Origin: Diplocloster hominis
GTDB lineage: Bacteria; Bacillota; Clostridia; Lachnospirales; Lachnospiraceae
Direction: 5' to 3'
NCBI RefSeq assembly: GCF_032380655.1
Contig: NZ_JAWDIY010000001.1
Coordinates: 186,001-250,000 of the forward strand
Length of the DNA: 64,000 nt
Positions 26,476 through 37,264 of the stretch are shown here, piece by piece; position 1 is the stretch's first letter; each line of letters starts with the position of its first letter. Under the pieces are notes generated by a model. The model saw only the letters and a list, made by a program, of their open reading frames with translations, did not search any database and was not told the origin of the DNA. A program made the position numbers and the translations under genes.

Positions 26476-27494
26476 TATCTTGACAGCGCCTTACTGATTT
26501 CATATTGGTATGCAGGGATATCTTTTTTCATAGCCAGTGCTTCGTCGATGTCAAAATCAACATAATCGCCGTTTTTGTAGCCGACGACACGGTTGGTCTT
26601 ACCGGCGCACAGAAGATCCACGGCGTAGGCTCCCATGATGGACGCGTACATTCTGTCTTTACAGGTCGGACTGCCGCCCCGCTGCATGTGGCCTAAGATG
26701 GTAGCTCTCGTCTCTACCCCGGTGGCCGCTTCGATCCGTTTCGCCATACTCTCGGAATGTCCGATTCCCTCGGCGTTGATAACGATATGGTGCTTTTTGC
26801 CACGTTTCCGGTTCCGGATAATATTATTAATCAGTTTTTGTTCATCATAATCATATTTCTCAGGAAGCAGGATGTCTTCCGCGCCATTGGCGATTCCGCA
26901 CCATAGCGCGATATAACCGGCATTACGGCCCATTACCTCGATAATACTGCACCGCTCGTGGGACGTGGAAGTATCCCGTACTTTGTCGATGGCTTCCATA
27001 GCGGTATTCACCGCCGTGTCGAATCCGATGGTATATTCTGTGCAGGCGATGTCCAGATCAATGGTTCCGGGCACACCGATCGTGTTAATCCCCAGTGCGG
27101 ACAGCTTCTGCGCGCCCTGGAAGGAACCGTCTCCACCGATAACGATCAGGCCCTCGATACCGTGTTTGCGGCATACTTCCGCTCCCTTCTGCTGCCCTTC
27201 CAGAGTACGGAACTCAGCACAGCGCGCGGTGTAGAGAATCGTGCCGCCCTTTTGGATAATGTCGGATACTTTTCTTTTATCCATATCGATAATTTCTTCG
27301 TTTAACAGACCATTATATCCTTTTAAAATGCCCTTGACTGTCTTTCCCTGATCAATTGCCCTTCTGACAACCGCACGGATCGCCGCATTCATTCCGGGGG
27401 CGTCGCCGCCGCTGGTCAGGACACCGATTGTATTGATTTCCTTATTGCCTTCGATACCGGGCATTGCGGACCCGGAGGATAACTCTTTTGCCAT
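26475..27494 (-). CDS. pfkA: ATP-dependent 6-phosphofructokinase
   Basis: Phosphorylates fructose 6-phosphate in glycolysis. The 339-aa protein has GGDAPGMNAAIRA (about residues 29-41), an IGGDGS ATP loop (Gly as in ATP-dependent enzymes), MGRNAGYIALW and the substrate loop PGTIDLDI. The usual form of that loop is PGTIDNDI: both Asp residues are kept but the Asn between them is Leu, which is unusual. About 20 extra residues precede the usual start. It follows dnaE by 63 bp, a pairing common in Clostridia, and overlaps the methyltransferase start. Confidence 0.95.
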   Translation of the reverse strand: MAKELSSGSAMPGIEGNKEINTIGVLTSGGDAPGMNAAIRAVVRRAIDQGKTVKGILKGYNGLLNEEIIDMDKRKVSDIIQKGGTILYTARCAEFRTLEGQQKGAEVCRKHGIEGLIVIGGDGSFQGAQKLSALGINTIGVPGTIDLDIACTEYTIGFDTAVNTAMEAIDKVRDTSTSHERCSIIEVMGRNAGYIALWCGIANGAEDILLPEKYDYDEQKLINNIIRNRKRGKKHHIVINAEGIGHSESMAKRIEAATGVETRATILGHMQRGGSPTCKDRMYASIMGAYAVDLLCAGKTNRVVGYKNGDYVDFDIDEALAMKKDIPAYQYEISKALSR

Positions 27495-27557
27495 GCTGAA
27501 TTCCTCCCATATATTTCGAACTATCTTTCGTTAATTTGTTCACATTTCCTTTCCATT

Positions 27558-31040
<3,483 letters not shown>

Positions 31041-31116
31041 AAGGCACCTCACTTTCTATTTCAGATTATAACATACTCGACTATGTTCGCCAATCGACAT
31101 TTTTCTTGTTGGGCCC

Positions 31117-31496
31117 GGTGTGGAATGGGCGGGTCTGCGGCGTGGGCTCCTTTGGAGGCTTTGGGGGCCGGCTCTCATCCTGGCGGGCGGGAGGCCTTGC
31201 GTTCGTTCCGGCACTTAAGGCTGTTACCCGGGGAAATCTAAATGGAATCCGGCCGGGCTGTTATGGGTTCGTGGCTTATTCACCGCGAATGCCTGATGCA
31301 TTCACGGTTCAGAAGCCACCGACAGACTGCAGGGAACGCAGTCTGTCGCCCATAACAGCCCGGCCGCATTCCATTAAGATTTCACACGGGCGCCTTATGT
31401 GCCGGAACGAACGCAAGGCCTCCCGCCCGCCAGGATGAGAGCCGGCCCCCAAAGCCTCCAAAGGAGCCCACGCCGCAGACCCGCCCATTCCACACC
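31117..31496. repeat. Giant nested inverted repeat (98-bp perfect outer arms)
   Basis: Outer arms 31117-31214 and 31399-31496 are perfectly complementary over 98 bp, extended to 105 bp with one mismatch. A second arm pair, 31233-31267 with 31349-31383, pairs over 35 bp with two mismatches. The centre has two small hairpins: 31271-31319 (GTGGCTT with AAGCCAC) and 31321-31347 (GACAGACTGC with GCAGTCTGTC). The whole can fold into one 380-nt branched stem. In the first small hairpin one pair is C-A on the plus strand but G-U on the minus strand, hinting at a minus-strand RNA. It is GC-rich, lacks terminator T tracts and shares CCGGCCGGGCTG with the palindrome at 14.6 kb. Confidence 0.9.
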
Positions 31497-31562
31497 TGCT
31501 TTGGTGAAGGCTGATTGTATATAAATTTATGGGTATATTTTTGGGGGTTCATTCAGCTATTA

Positions 31563-31592
31563 TTGACGATGACAGATAATGTGAATTATGAT
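31563..31592 (+). promoter_or_regulatory. Predicted promoter of the type I toxin gene
   Basis: TTGACG (31563-31568) and TATGAT (31587-31592) are 18 bp apart, about 75 bp upstream of the toxin ATG. The leader would be about 70 nt, long for a 28-codon gene, as is usual for type I toxin mRNAs. Confidence 0.55.
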
Positions 31593-31667
31593 ATATTTTA
31601 ACATAAGGAATAACCGTGTTGCAGGGTGGTGTTGGCCTTCATTCTACATAGAATGGAGGTGATGTCT

Positions 31668-31754
31668 ATGAAGCATTTCAGTTTTAAGGACCTTATAGCC
31701 TTTGGGATGTTTATATTGGCATTACTGACATTTATTTACATGATATGTCGATAG
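31668..31754 (+). CDS. 28-aa Hol_Tox-like type I toxin
   Basis: A short frame preceded by GGAGGTGAT at proper spacing. The peptide has a charged start (MKHFSFKDL), one membrane helix (IAFGMFILALLTFIYMI) and a Cys-Arg end. The F/I-G-M-F-I-L-A-L-L-T-F-I pattern is that of the putative holin-like toxin family common in Firmicutes, related in architecture to TxpA and BsrG. Such peptides insert into the membrane and are silenced by an antisense RNA. Here an antisense promoter and opposing terminators lie just downstream, which supports the reading. The length is at the short end of the family. Confidence 0.78.
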   Translation: MKHFSFKDLIAFGMFILALLTFIYMICR

Positions 31755-31763
31755 CTAAACATA

Positions 31764-31853
31764 GAAAAACCACCCCTAAACTTTGACCAGTAGCGGGGTG
31801 GAATTTCTATCTCAATAACAGGCCAACCCAACTTGTGGGCGGTTATTCCTCTT
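31764..31853 (-). ncRNA. Predicted antisense RNA antitoxin (about 90 nt)
   Basis: A minus-strand transcript starting near 31853 from the promoter at 31860-31888 would end at a hairpin in which CCACCCC pairs with GGGGTGG (about 31771-31802), followed by TTTTTCT. It would overlap the 3' end of the toxin mRNA, including its terminator, over about 80 nt. This convergent, tail-to-tail arrangement is that of txpA/ratA-type systems. Expression is not shown; the call rests on promoter, terminator and position. Confidence 0.68.
31814..31847 (+). terminator. Terminator of the toxin mRNA
   Basis: AATAAC pairs with GTTATT and inner GCC.ACCCA pairs with TGGG.GGT around a short loop, then CCTCTTATCT. Weak T tract, but placed 60 bp after the toxin stop. 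Confidence 0.55.
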
Positions 31854-31859
31854 ATCTAT

Positions 31860-31888
31860 AATATAGCATTACTCGGGCTTATATTCAA
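31860..31888 (-). promoter_or_regulatory. Promoter of the antisense RNA
   Basis: On the minus strand TTGAAT (31888-31883) and TATATT (31865-31860) have a 17-bp spacer. No open frame follows, consistent with a non-coding RNA. Confidence 0.62.
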
Positions 31889-32032
31889 GGTTTTTATCTT
31901 TCAATACTCTCTGTCCTGTAATCAACTACACCAGGTTAATTCTATTTATACCAAGGGAGGGAAGCGGCGGGGCCTTTTGAAACCGGGAGGCACCTTTCGT
32001 GGGTTCAAATGACTTGAAGCCGTCCTTAACTG

Positions 32033-32683
32033 TCACAGCACCAAATCTCCCGTAACAATAAACCCGATCCATTGAGCCACATTCGTAGCGTGGTCGGCCA
32101 TACGCTCTACGTATTTGATGATCATCAGATAGTCCGCATACTGCCGGATCTGACTGGGATTATGCTTCATCGCCGTACAGAGTTCATCCTTGATTTTTTC
32201 AAAATAATCATCCACGACATCATCGTGTTTCACTACTTCAACCGCTTTTTGTTCGTCTTCTTCGACGAAGCTGTCGATGGTCTGTTTTACCATGTATTTC
32301 ATTTCCCTGATCATCTCTTCGATATGGTCGGGCATGGGAATCTCAGGACCGTCGGCGATACTTAAGATATATTCGGAGATATCACTGCAGTGGTCCGCGA
32401 TCCGCTCCAGGTCGGATATGATGCGCATAAAGGAAGTGATTCTGCGCAGGTCTGTGGCGACCGGCTGCTGTTTTGCCACGATGTGGATACACTGCTGCTC
32501 GATGCTTCGTTCCAGATCATCGGCAAAATCATCTTTCTCGATAATTTCCCGGGCCAGATCTTTGTCCATGTTTTGCAGAGCGGTTACCATATCGTCAATG
32601 GAGTTTTCCAGAAATGTCCCCATTCTGATGACGTCATTATTTAAATCTTTTAATTCTTCCAAATATACTACTCTTGTGGTCAT
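32033..32683 (-). CDS. phoU: Phosphate transport system regulator PhoU
   Basis: A 216-aa all-helical protein made of two repeated three-helix PhoU domains (about residues 8-105 and 112-205), each with the metal-binding E/DxxxD pattern (KDDFADDLERSIEQQ, then KHDDVVDDYFEKI). PhoU links the Pst transporter to the sensor kinase PhoR and lowers signalling when phosphate is plentiful. It is the last gene of pstS-C-A-B-phoU, 15 bp after pstB. Confidence 0.96.
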   Translation of the reverse strand: MTTRVVYLEELKDLNNDVIRMGTFLENSIDDMVTALQNMDKDLAREIIEKDDFADDLERSIEQQCIHIVAKQQPVATDLRRITSFMRIISDLERIADHCSDISEYILSIADGPEIPMPDHIEEMIREMKYMVKQTIDSFVEEDEQKAVEVVKHDDVVDDYFEKIKDELCTAMKHNPSQIRQYADYLMIIKYVERMADHATNVAQWIGFIVTGDLVL

Positions 32684-32698
32684 GTCTGTTCTCTCCTA

Positions 32699-33457
32699 TC
32701 AACCGAAACGTCCGGTAATATAGTTTTCTGTTTCCTTTTCCCTGGGATTGTTGAAGATCTGCAGGGTCTCGCCGTATTCGATGACATCTCCCAACAGGAA
32801 AAATGCCGTCATGTCAGAGACACGGCTGGCCTGCTGCATATTGTGGGTTACTACCGCTACCGTGTATTTTTCCTTTAATTCTACCATCAGATCTTCGATC
32901 TTTAATGTGGATATGGGATCCAGGGCGGAGGTGGGCTCATCCATCAGCAGGACCTCCGGCTCTACAGCCAGGGCTCTGGCTATGCACAGACGCTGCTGCT
33001 GGCCTCCTGAGAGTCCTAACGCTGACTTTTTCAGCCGGTCTTTGACTTCATCAAATATAGCTGCGCCCCGCAGGCTTCTTTCCACTATTTCGTCCAGGTC
33101 CGCCTTGGATTTGATTCCATGAATCCTGGGGCCGTATGCGATATTGTCATAGATACTCATAGGAAATGGATTCGGCTGCTGGAATACCATTCCTACCTTT
33201 TTCCTCAGCAGCGTGGTGTCGACTTTGCTGTCATAGATATTTTCACCGTCCAGAAGGACCTCTCCCTCTATCTTTACGCCGTCCACCAGATCGTTCATAC
33301 GGTTCAGGGTTTTCAGAAATGTGGATTTCCCGCATCCGCTGGGACCGATAAACGCAGTGATGGCATTGGACCTGATGTCCATATCTATATCTTTCAGAGC
33401 ATGATTCTGCCCATAATATAAATTTAATTTACGAATACTGATTTTCGCGTTCTTCAT
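32699..33457 (-). CDS. pstB: Phosphate ABC transporter ATP-binding protein
   Basis: ATPase that powers phosphate uptake; about 252 aa. Walker A is GPSGCGKS (about residues 37-44), the Q-loop lies in MVFQQPNPFPMSIYDNIAYGPR, the signature is LSGGQQQR (about 147-154), Walker B is VLLMDEPTSALD and the H-loop is VTHNMQQA. The ATG at 33457 is chosen over one seven codons earlier because GGAGGAA lies just before it. That site is part of a duplicated two-hairpin element filling the pstA-pstB gap, which may set its expression. Confidence 0.97.
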   Translation of the reverse strand: MKNAKISIRKLNLYYGQNHALKDIDMDIRSNAITAFIGPSGCGKSTFLKTLNRMNDLVDGVKIEGEVLLDGENIYDSKVDTTLLRKKVGMVFQQPNPFPMSIYDNIAYGPRIHGIKSKADLDEIVERSLRGAAIFDEVKDRLKKSALGLSGGQQQRLCIARALAVEPEVLLMDEPTSALDPISTLKIEDLMVELKEKYTVAVVTHNMQQASRVSDMTAFFLLGDVIEYGETLQIFNNPREKETENYITGRFG

Positions 33458-33460
33458 ACT

Positions 33461-33541
33461 TTCCTCCAGGTGCCGCACTCGCTGCGGCTATATTCAGGTA
33501 TGGTGTAACCATTTCCTCCAGCGCCGCACTCGCTGCGGCTT
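33461..33541 (-). repeat. Duplicated two-hairpin intercistronic element before pstB
   Basis: A 52-bp unit (33461-33512) followed by a partial second copy (33513-33541). In mRNA sense each hairpin is GCCGCA-gcgag-TGCGGC followed by CTGGAGGA; the linker ATACCTGAAT-like motif comes after a second small hairpin ATGGT-tac-ACCAT. The same plan with other stem sequences lies before pstC and atpF. The upstream copy also has its own GGAGGAAATG, which could start a 26-codon frame overlapping pstB. Confidence 0.85.
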
Positions 33542-34417
33542 TTATTTCCGGCTGTTAACATCGAAACGTTTTGACAGGTATTTTGTCAGAATATTGATGC
33601 CCAGTACGATGATGAGAAGTACCAGCGCGATCCCGAAAGCTTCCCCATACTGCGCATTGTTCATGCACAGATACAGCTGGATCGTCAGCGTTCCGCCGGA
33701 TTCTGTGATTTTTTCCAGCCACTCTCCGGCTTTGGGCAGCAGAAAACTACTCCCTGCTGTAAACAATAAAGCGGCGGACTCGCCTACGATTCTTCCGATC
33801 GCCAAAATAATACCGGTTACGATCCCGGGCATGGATGAGGGAAGGAGTATGGTACGAATCATATACCATTTTGTGGCGCCGATTCCCAGGGAGCCGCTCC
33901 GGTAGGATTCCGGTACGGTCTTTAACGCTTCCTGGGTATTTCTGGTGATCAGCGGTAATACCATAATGGTCAGTGTCAGGGCCCCGGTCAGAATGGAGTA
34001 GCCTAATTTCAGGGTAGTGCCGAAAAACACCATGCCGAATAGCCCGAATATAATTGAAGGAATGCCGGATAAGGTTTCCGTCGTGAATTCGATCAGTCTT
34101 ACGATCCGGCCGGGTTTTGCATATTCATTCAAGTAAACCGCAGAGCCCACTCCGATCGGGGTAGCGATCAGCAGTGTGATGATAATAATATACAGCGTGT
34201 TTACAATATTCCCCGCGATACCGAAGGTCCCCTTGGTGGGACTCTGAACCGTGGTCAGGAAATTCCAGTTGATCTGGCCGATTCCTTTTACAAATACATA
34301 TCCCACGATTCCGACCAGCAGAAGGATGGACACGGAAGCACACATGTAGATAATTCCCGTTAGAATGTAGTCTGACACTCGTACACGTTTTCTGCAGATA
34401 CTGTTACTCACGTTCAC
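33542..34417 (-). CDS. pstA: Phosphate ABC transporter permease PstA
   Basis: One of two membrane subunits of the phosphate importer; 291 aa with about six transmembrane helices (first near residues 18-42). The ABC coupling motif is in the region LKTVPESYRSGSLGIGATKWYMI (about 165-187), with the EAA-loop glycine. Translation starts at GTG and overlaps the end of pstC by 14 bp, so the pair is coupled. A GGGAG lies close upstream; a second in-frame GTG two codons later is also possible. Confidence 0.95.
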   Translation of the reverse strand: MNVSNSICRKRVRVSDYILTGIIYMCASVSILLLVGIVGYVFVKGIGQINWNFLTTVQSPTKGTFGIAGNIVNTLYIIIITLLIATPIGVGSAVYLNEYAKPGRIVRLIEFTTETLSGIPSIIFGLFGMVFFGTTLKLGYSILTGALTLTIMVLPLITRNTQEALKTVPESYRSGSLGIGATKWYMIRTILLPSSMPGIVTGIILAIGRIVGESAALLFTAGSSFLLPKAGEWLEKITESGGTLTIQLYLCMNNAQYGEAFGIALVLLIIVLGINILTKYLSKRFDVNSRK

Positions 34418-35348
34418 ACGCTCCCTTCTTTAATATTCTGGTCAGAGCGATATTGATCAGCATGATAAATGCAAACAGTACCAGACCGATGGTAAACAGT
34501 ACTTGCCGGTGCTCTCCGGCGGCATAGCCCATCTCCGCCACGATTGCCGTGGTCAGAAAACGTACGGAGTTAAAGGGCAGAGGGAAGTTCACCGAACTGC
34601 CGGATACCAGTGTGATCGCCATGGCTTCCCCGATCGCCCTGCCGACACCCAGTACGATTGCCGTGATAATGCCCGATTTTGCCGTGGGGAGAATCACTTT
34701 GAAGATAGTCTGAATCCTGGACGCTCCCATGGCGAGGGAAGCCGCCTTTAAGTGGTCCGGGACGGATCGCAGAGCGGATTCACTGATATTAATCACCGTG
34801 GGCAGAATCATGATCGCCAGAACCAGCACTGCTGATAGCAGATTCGCTCCTCCGGTAAACTGGTGGGTCTCAGAGCCCTTGAACAGAGCCAGTTCCCATT
34901 TATACATCAGAGGATTCAGAATCAGTATACCCAGCAGTCCATAGATCACGGAAGGAATACCGGCCAGCAGTTCAACCGCAGGCTTTACGATCGCCGCCAG
35001 TCTCTTCGGCGCTACTTCCGCCAGGAAAACCGCTGTCATCACACCGATGGGAACTCCCAGCAGGATCGCCATAGCCGTTCCCAGAATCGAGGTCAGAATG
35101 ATGGAAAGAATCCCAAACTTGGGATCTGACGCGGTAGGGGCCCACTCGGAGCCGAACAGGATATCGGTGAGTCCGATCTTATGCAGAGCCGGTGTCCCGT
35201 TCATAATCATATATAGCGTAATGGAAAAAACAGCCAGTACGGCGAAGAATGCGCAGATGGTAAATACCACCTGTGCAATCTTTTCTATCGTTTTTTTTGT
35301 TTTATAGCTTCCGACAATGGAGAAGCTACCCGTTTTTTGTTCTGTCAT
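34404..35348 (-). CDS. pstC: Phosphate ABC transporter permease PstC
   Basis: Partner permease of PstA; 314 aa, about six transmembrane helices after a cytoplasmic start of about 20 residues. The EAA-type loop is SALRSVPDHLKAASLAMGASRIQTIFKV (about 211-238), which docks to PstB. GGAGGA lies 5 bp before the ATG and forms the end of a duplicated two-hairpin element that separates pstC from pstS. The element may act in setting the usual excess of binding protein over permease (inference). Confidence 0.96.
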   Translation of the reverse strand: MTEQKTGSFSIVGSYKTKKTIEKIAQVVFTICAFFAVLAVFSITLYMIMNGTPALHKIGLTDILFGSEWAPTASDPKFGILSIILTSILGTAMAILLGVPIGVMTAVFLAEVAPKRLAAIVKPAVELLAGIPSVIYGLLGILILNPLMYKWELALFKGSETHQFTGGANLLSAVLVLAIMILPTVINISESALRSVPDHLKAASLAMGASRIQTIFKVILPTAKSGIITAIVLGVGRAIGEAMAITLVSGSSVNFPLPFNSVRFLTTAIVAEMGYAAGEHRQVLFTIGLVLFAFIMLINIALTRILKKGACERE

Positions 35349-35351
35349 CTT

Positions 35352-35431
35352 TTCCTCCAGAGTCGCATTTACTGCGACTCAATTCAGGTATGCGCTCTGC
35401 GCGTTCCTCCAGAGTCGCATTTCCTGCGGCA
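35352..35431 (-). repeat. Duplicated two-hairpin intercistronic element before pstC
   Basis: A 52-bp unit (35352-35403) and a partial copy (35404-35431). In mRNA sense: hairpin GTCGCA-gtaaa-TGCGAC, then TCTGGAGGAA; before it a small hairpin GCGC-aga-GCGC and the linker ATACCTGAAT. In the other copy one stem base pair is lost (GCCGCA with TGCGAC). Same architecture and unit length as the pstB element, different stem sequence. Confidence 0.85.
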
Positions 35432-35445
35432 TTGATTTCTCGAAC

Positions 35446-36378
35446 TTAGTCGACGGAAATCAGTCCAACAGATTCAACTAAAGCTTTTCCTTCCTCTGAT
35501 TTCAGATATTCGAACAGGGACTGTACCAGCGGGCTCTGGTCTGCGACCGCACCCTTGGTAGCCATTACGAAAGGTCTGCTCAGGAAATAGCTGCCGTCTT
35601 TGATCGTCTCCACTGTAGGTTCTACCCCGTCCAGTGCCACTGCTTTTACCTTGTCGTCCAGTACATCCAGGGAAATATATCCGATTGCGCCGGGGGTGGA
35701 AGCCACTTTGGCCACTACCGCGCCTGTGCTGTCCAGCTCGTTGGAGTACGCACATTTTTCTTCAATGTCCAGAATTTCTTCGAAAGCGCCTCTGGTACCT
35801 GACCCTGCTTCTCTGCCCACTACTACGATCGGCTGGTCAGCACCGCCCACGTCTTTCCAGTTCTTGATGGCTCCGGTGTATACATCACTTAACTGCTGCT
35901 TGGTCAAGCCGGTGGCCGTATTCGCCGGATCCACAACTACAGCGATTCCGTCGATGGCTACGATGTTCTCTACCGCTCCTGCCGTTTTTTCTTCCTCCTT
36001 CAGATTCCTGGAGGAATTACCGATGTCCACGGTGCCGGCCAGGGCTGCCTCGATACCGGCGGAAGAGCCTGTGAACTCGGGGGTGATGGTTACATTGGGA
36101 TGCGCTTTATTAAAAGCCTCCGCCAGAGCGTTTGCAAATTTTTCCATAGATGTGGAACCTGACATGGTGATCGTCCCGGACAGTTCATCCGTGGCTGCCC
36201 CCGACTGTGTGGCGTCCGTGTCCGCCGGTGTGGTCTCTGCGGTAACCGCCGGAGCTTCTGCTGCCGTGTCCGGTGTGGGCGCTGTCTGTCCGGCATCGTT
36301 TGCTGCGGGTTCAGAACCGCAGGCTGTTAATCCTATCATCATGATTCCTGTCAATAAAGCCGCAATTGTCTTTTTCAT
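35446..36378 (-). CDS. pstS: Phosphate-binding lipoprotein PstS
   Basis: Extracellular phosphate receptor of the Pst importer, about 310 aa. A lipoprotein signal peptide ends in a GLTAC lipobox (Cys near residue 20), followed by an A/T/P-rich linker to about residue 65. The domain then shows the phosphate-binding motifs SGSTSMEKF, EFTGSSAGIEAAL, NSSRNL and GREAGSGTRGAFEE. The ATG at 36378 is chosen because GAGGAGG lies upstream; an earlier in-frame ATG has none. A pair of TTTACA repeats 11 bp apart lies about 100 bp upstream, suggesting control by the PhoB/PhoP-type regulator at 43.5-44.2 kb. Confidence 0.96.
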   Translation of the reverse strand: MKKTIAALLTGIMMIGLTACGSEPAANDAGQTAPTPDTAAEAPAVTAETTPADTDATQSGAATDELSGTITMSGSTSMEKFANALAEAFNKAHPNVTITPEFTGSSAGIEAALAGTVDIGNSSRNLKEEEKTAGAVENIVAIDGIAVVVDPANTATGLTKQQLSDVYTGAIKNWKDVGGADQPIVVVGREAGSGTRGAFEEILDIEEKCAYSNELDSTGAVVAKVASTPGAIGYISLDVLDDKVKAVALDGVEPTVETIKDGSYFLSRPFVMATKGAVADQSPLVQSLFEYLKSEEGKALVESVGLISVD

Positions 36379-36480
36379 TACACATATCCTCCTCAAGATA
36401 TTGTTTGTCTGATTTGTTTTATTTTTCTTCTCTACGGTATCTAAATTTAATCGTTTCCTATTAAGTCCGTATTTTCCTTA

Positions 36481-36497
36481 TGTAAATTTTGTGTAAA
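36481..36497 (-). promoter_or_regulatory. PhoP-box-like direct repeat upstream of pstS
   Basis: On the minus strand TTTACA-N5-TTTACA (36497-36481), an 11-bp period. PhoP of Bacillus binds TT(A/C/T)ACA repeats with this spacing. It lies in the pstS-hsp20 divergent gap, right next to the CIRCE element. Confidence 0.65.
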
Positions 36498-36507
36498 ATC
36501 GGTTTTG

Positions 36508-36534
36508 TTAGCACTCTCGCTCGTTGAGTGCTAA
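36508..36534. promoter_or_regulatory. CIRCE operator (HrcA binding site)
   Basis: TTAGCACTC (36508-36516), a 9-bp spacer, then GAGTGCTAA (36526-36534): an exact match to the CIRCE consensus. HrcA represses heat-shock genes through it. It lies about 130 bp upstream of hsp20, in the gap shared with pstS. Confidence 0.93.
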
Positions 36535-36664
36535 ATTTCACACTTTTATCACATTTACTACACAATTTATACACAATTCAGAGCTACTATATAATCGTAA
36601 AGAAAAAACAGTTATGTAAACTCTTTAGCAAGAAGTTTACAACATTATAAAAGGAGGAATTCAT

Positions 36665-37087
36665 ATGTTAAACTTAATGCCTTTTAGCCGCAGAGAAGAT
36701 AATTTATTCAACTATCTGGACAATCTGGAGAAGAATTTCTTCGGAGATATGGACCAGAATCTTTCCCAGTTCCGGACGGATATTATCGATGACGGAGATC
36801 ACTATACAATGAAGGCGGATCTTCCTGGCTTCGCCAAAGAAGATATTCACATCGACTTAAACGACAATACGCTGACGATCCATGCGGAACACAAGGAAGA
36901 AAACGAAACGAAAAACGACAACTATGTAAGACGTGAGCGCAGATACGGCTCCTTCTCCAGAAGCTTCGATGTTTCGAATATTAACACCTCCGATATTGAC
37001 GCTTCCTATATCAATGGTGTTCTGGAGCTGAAGCTGCCCAAACTGGAAACGGTCGTACCCGAACCCCGGAAAATTGAAGTAAAATAA
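36665..37087 (+). CDS. hsp20: Hsp20/alpha-crystallin family small heat-shock protein
   Basis: A 140-aa ATP-independent chaperone that holds unfolding proteins. The N-terminal arm (residues 1-35) is followed by the alpha-crystallin domain (about 36-130), with MKADLPGFAKEDIHIDLNDN and the conserved A-x-x-x-G-V-L form seen as INGVLELKLPK near the end. AAAGGAGG lies 8 bp before the ATG. A perfect CIRCE upstream places it in the HrcA regulon; a TATAAT box at 36590-36595 may be its promoter. A strong terminator follows, so the gene is monocistronic. Confidence 0.96.
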   Translation: MLNLMPFSRREDNLFNYLDNLEKNFFGDMDQNLSQFRTDIIDDGDHYTMKADLPGFAKEDIHIDLNDNTLTIHAEHKEENETKNDNYVRRERRYGSFSRSFDVSNINTSDIDASYINGVLELKLPKLETVVPEPRKIEVK

Positions 37088-37105
37088 TTCCCGTTTCCTT
37101 TCATT

Positions 37106-37148
37106 CATCAGCCTGACCGGAGCCAACCGGTCAGGCTGATTTCTATTT
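37106..37148. terminator. Terminator after hsp20
   Basis: ATCAGCCTGACCGG pairs with CCGGTCAGGCTGAT around a 6-nt loop and is followed by TTCTATTTTC; a 14-bp stem. Confidence 0.85.
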
Positions 37149-37199
37149 TCCAGGAAAGTATCTGGATTTCTTCTTTTTATACCCTCCTTTTAAAATGAA

Positions 37200-37227
37200 T
37201 TGAAAAAATATTCGCACCTGCTATAAT
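37200..37227 (+). promoter_or_regulatory. Promoter of the solute-binding protein / GGDEF-EAL operon
   Basis: TTGAAA (37200-37205) and TATAAT (37222-37227) with a 16-bp spacer, about 38 bp before the ATG. Confidence 0.7.
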
Positions 37228-37264
37228 AGAACTAACATCTAAAAACAGGATAAGGGGATTCACT

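Noticed and set aside
31106..31438. Open frames of 71 and 110 aa in the giant inverted repeat
   Set aside because: They read straight through complementary arms, have no ribosome-binding site and a Gly/Arg/Pro-heavy composition expected from GC-rich palindromes.
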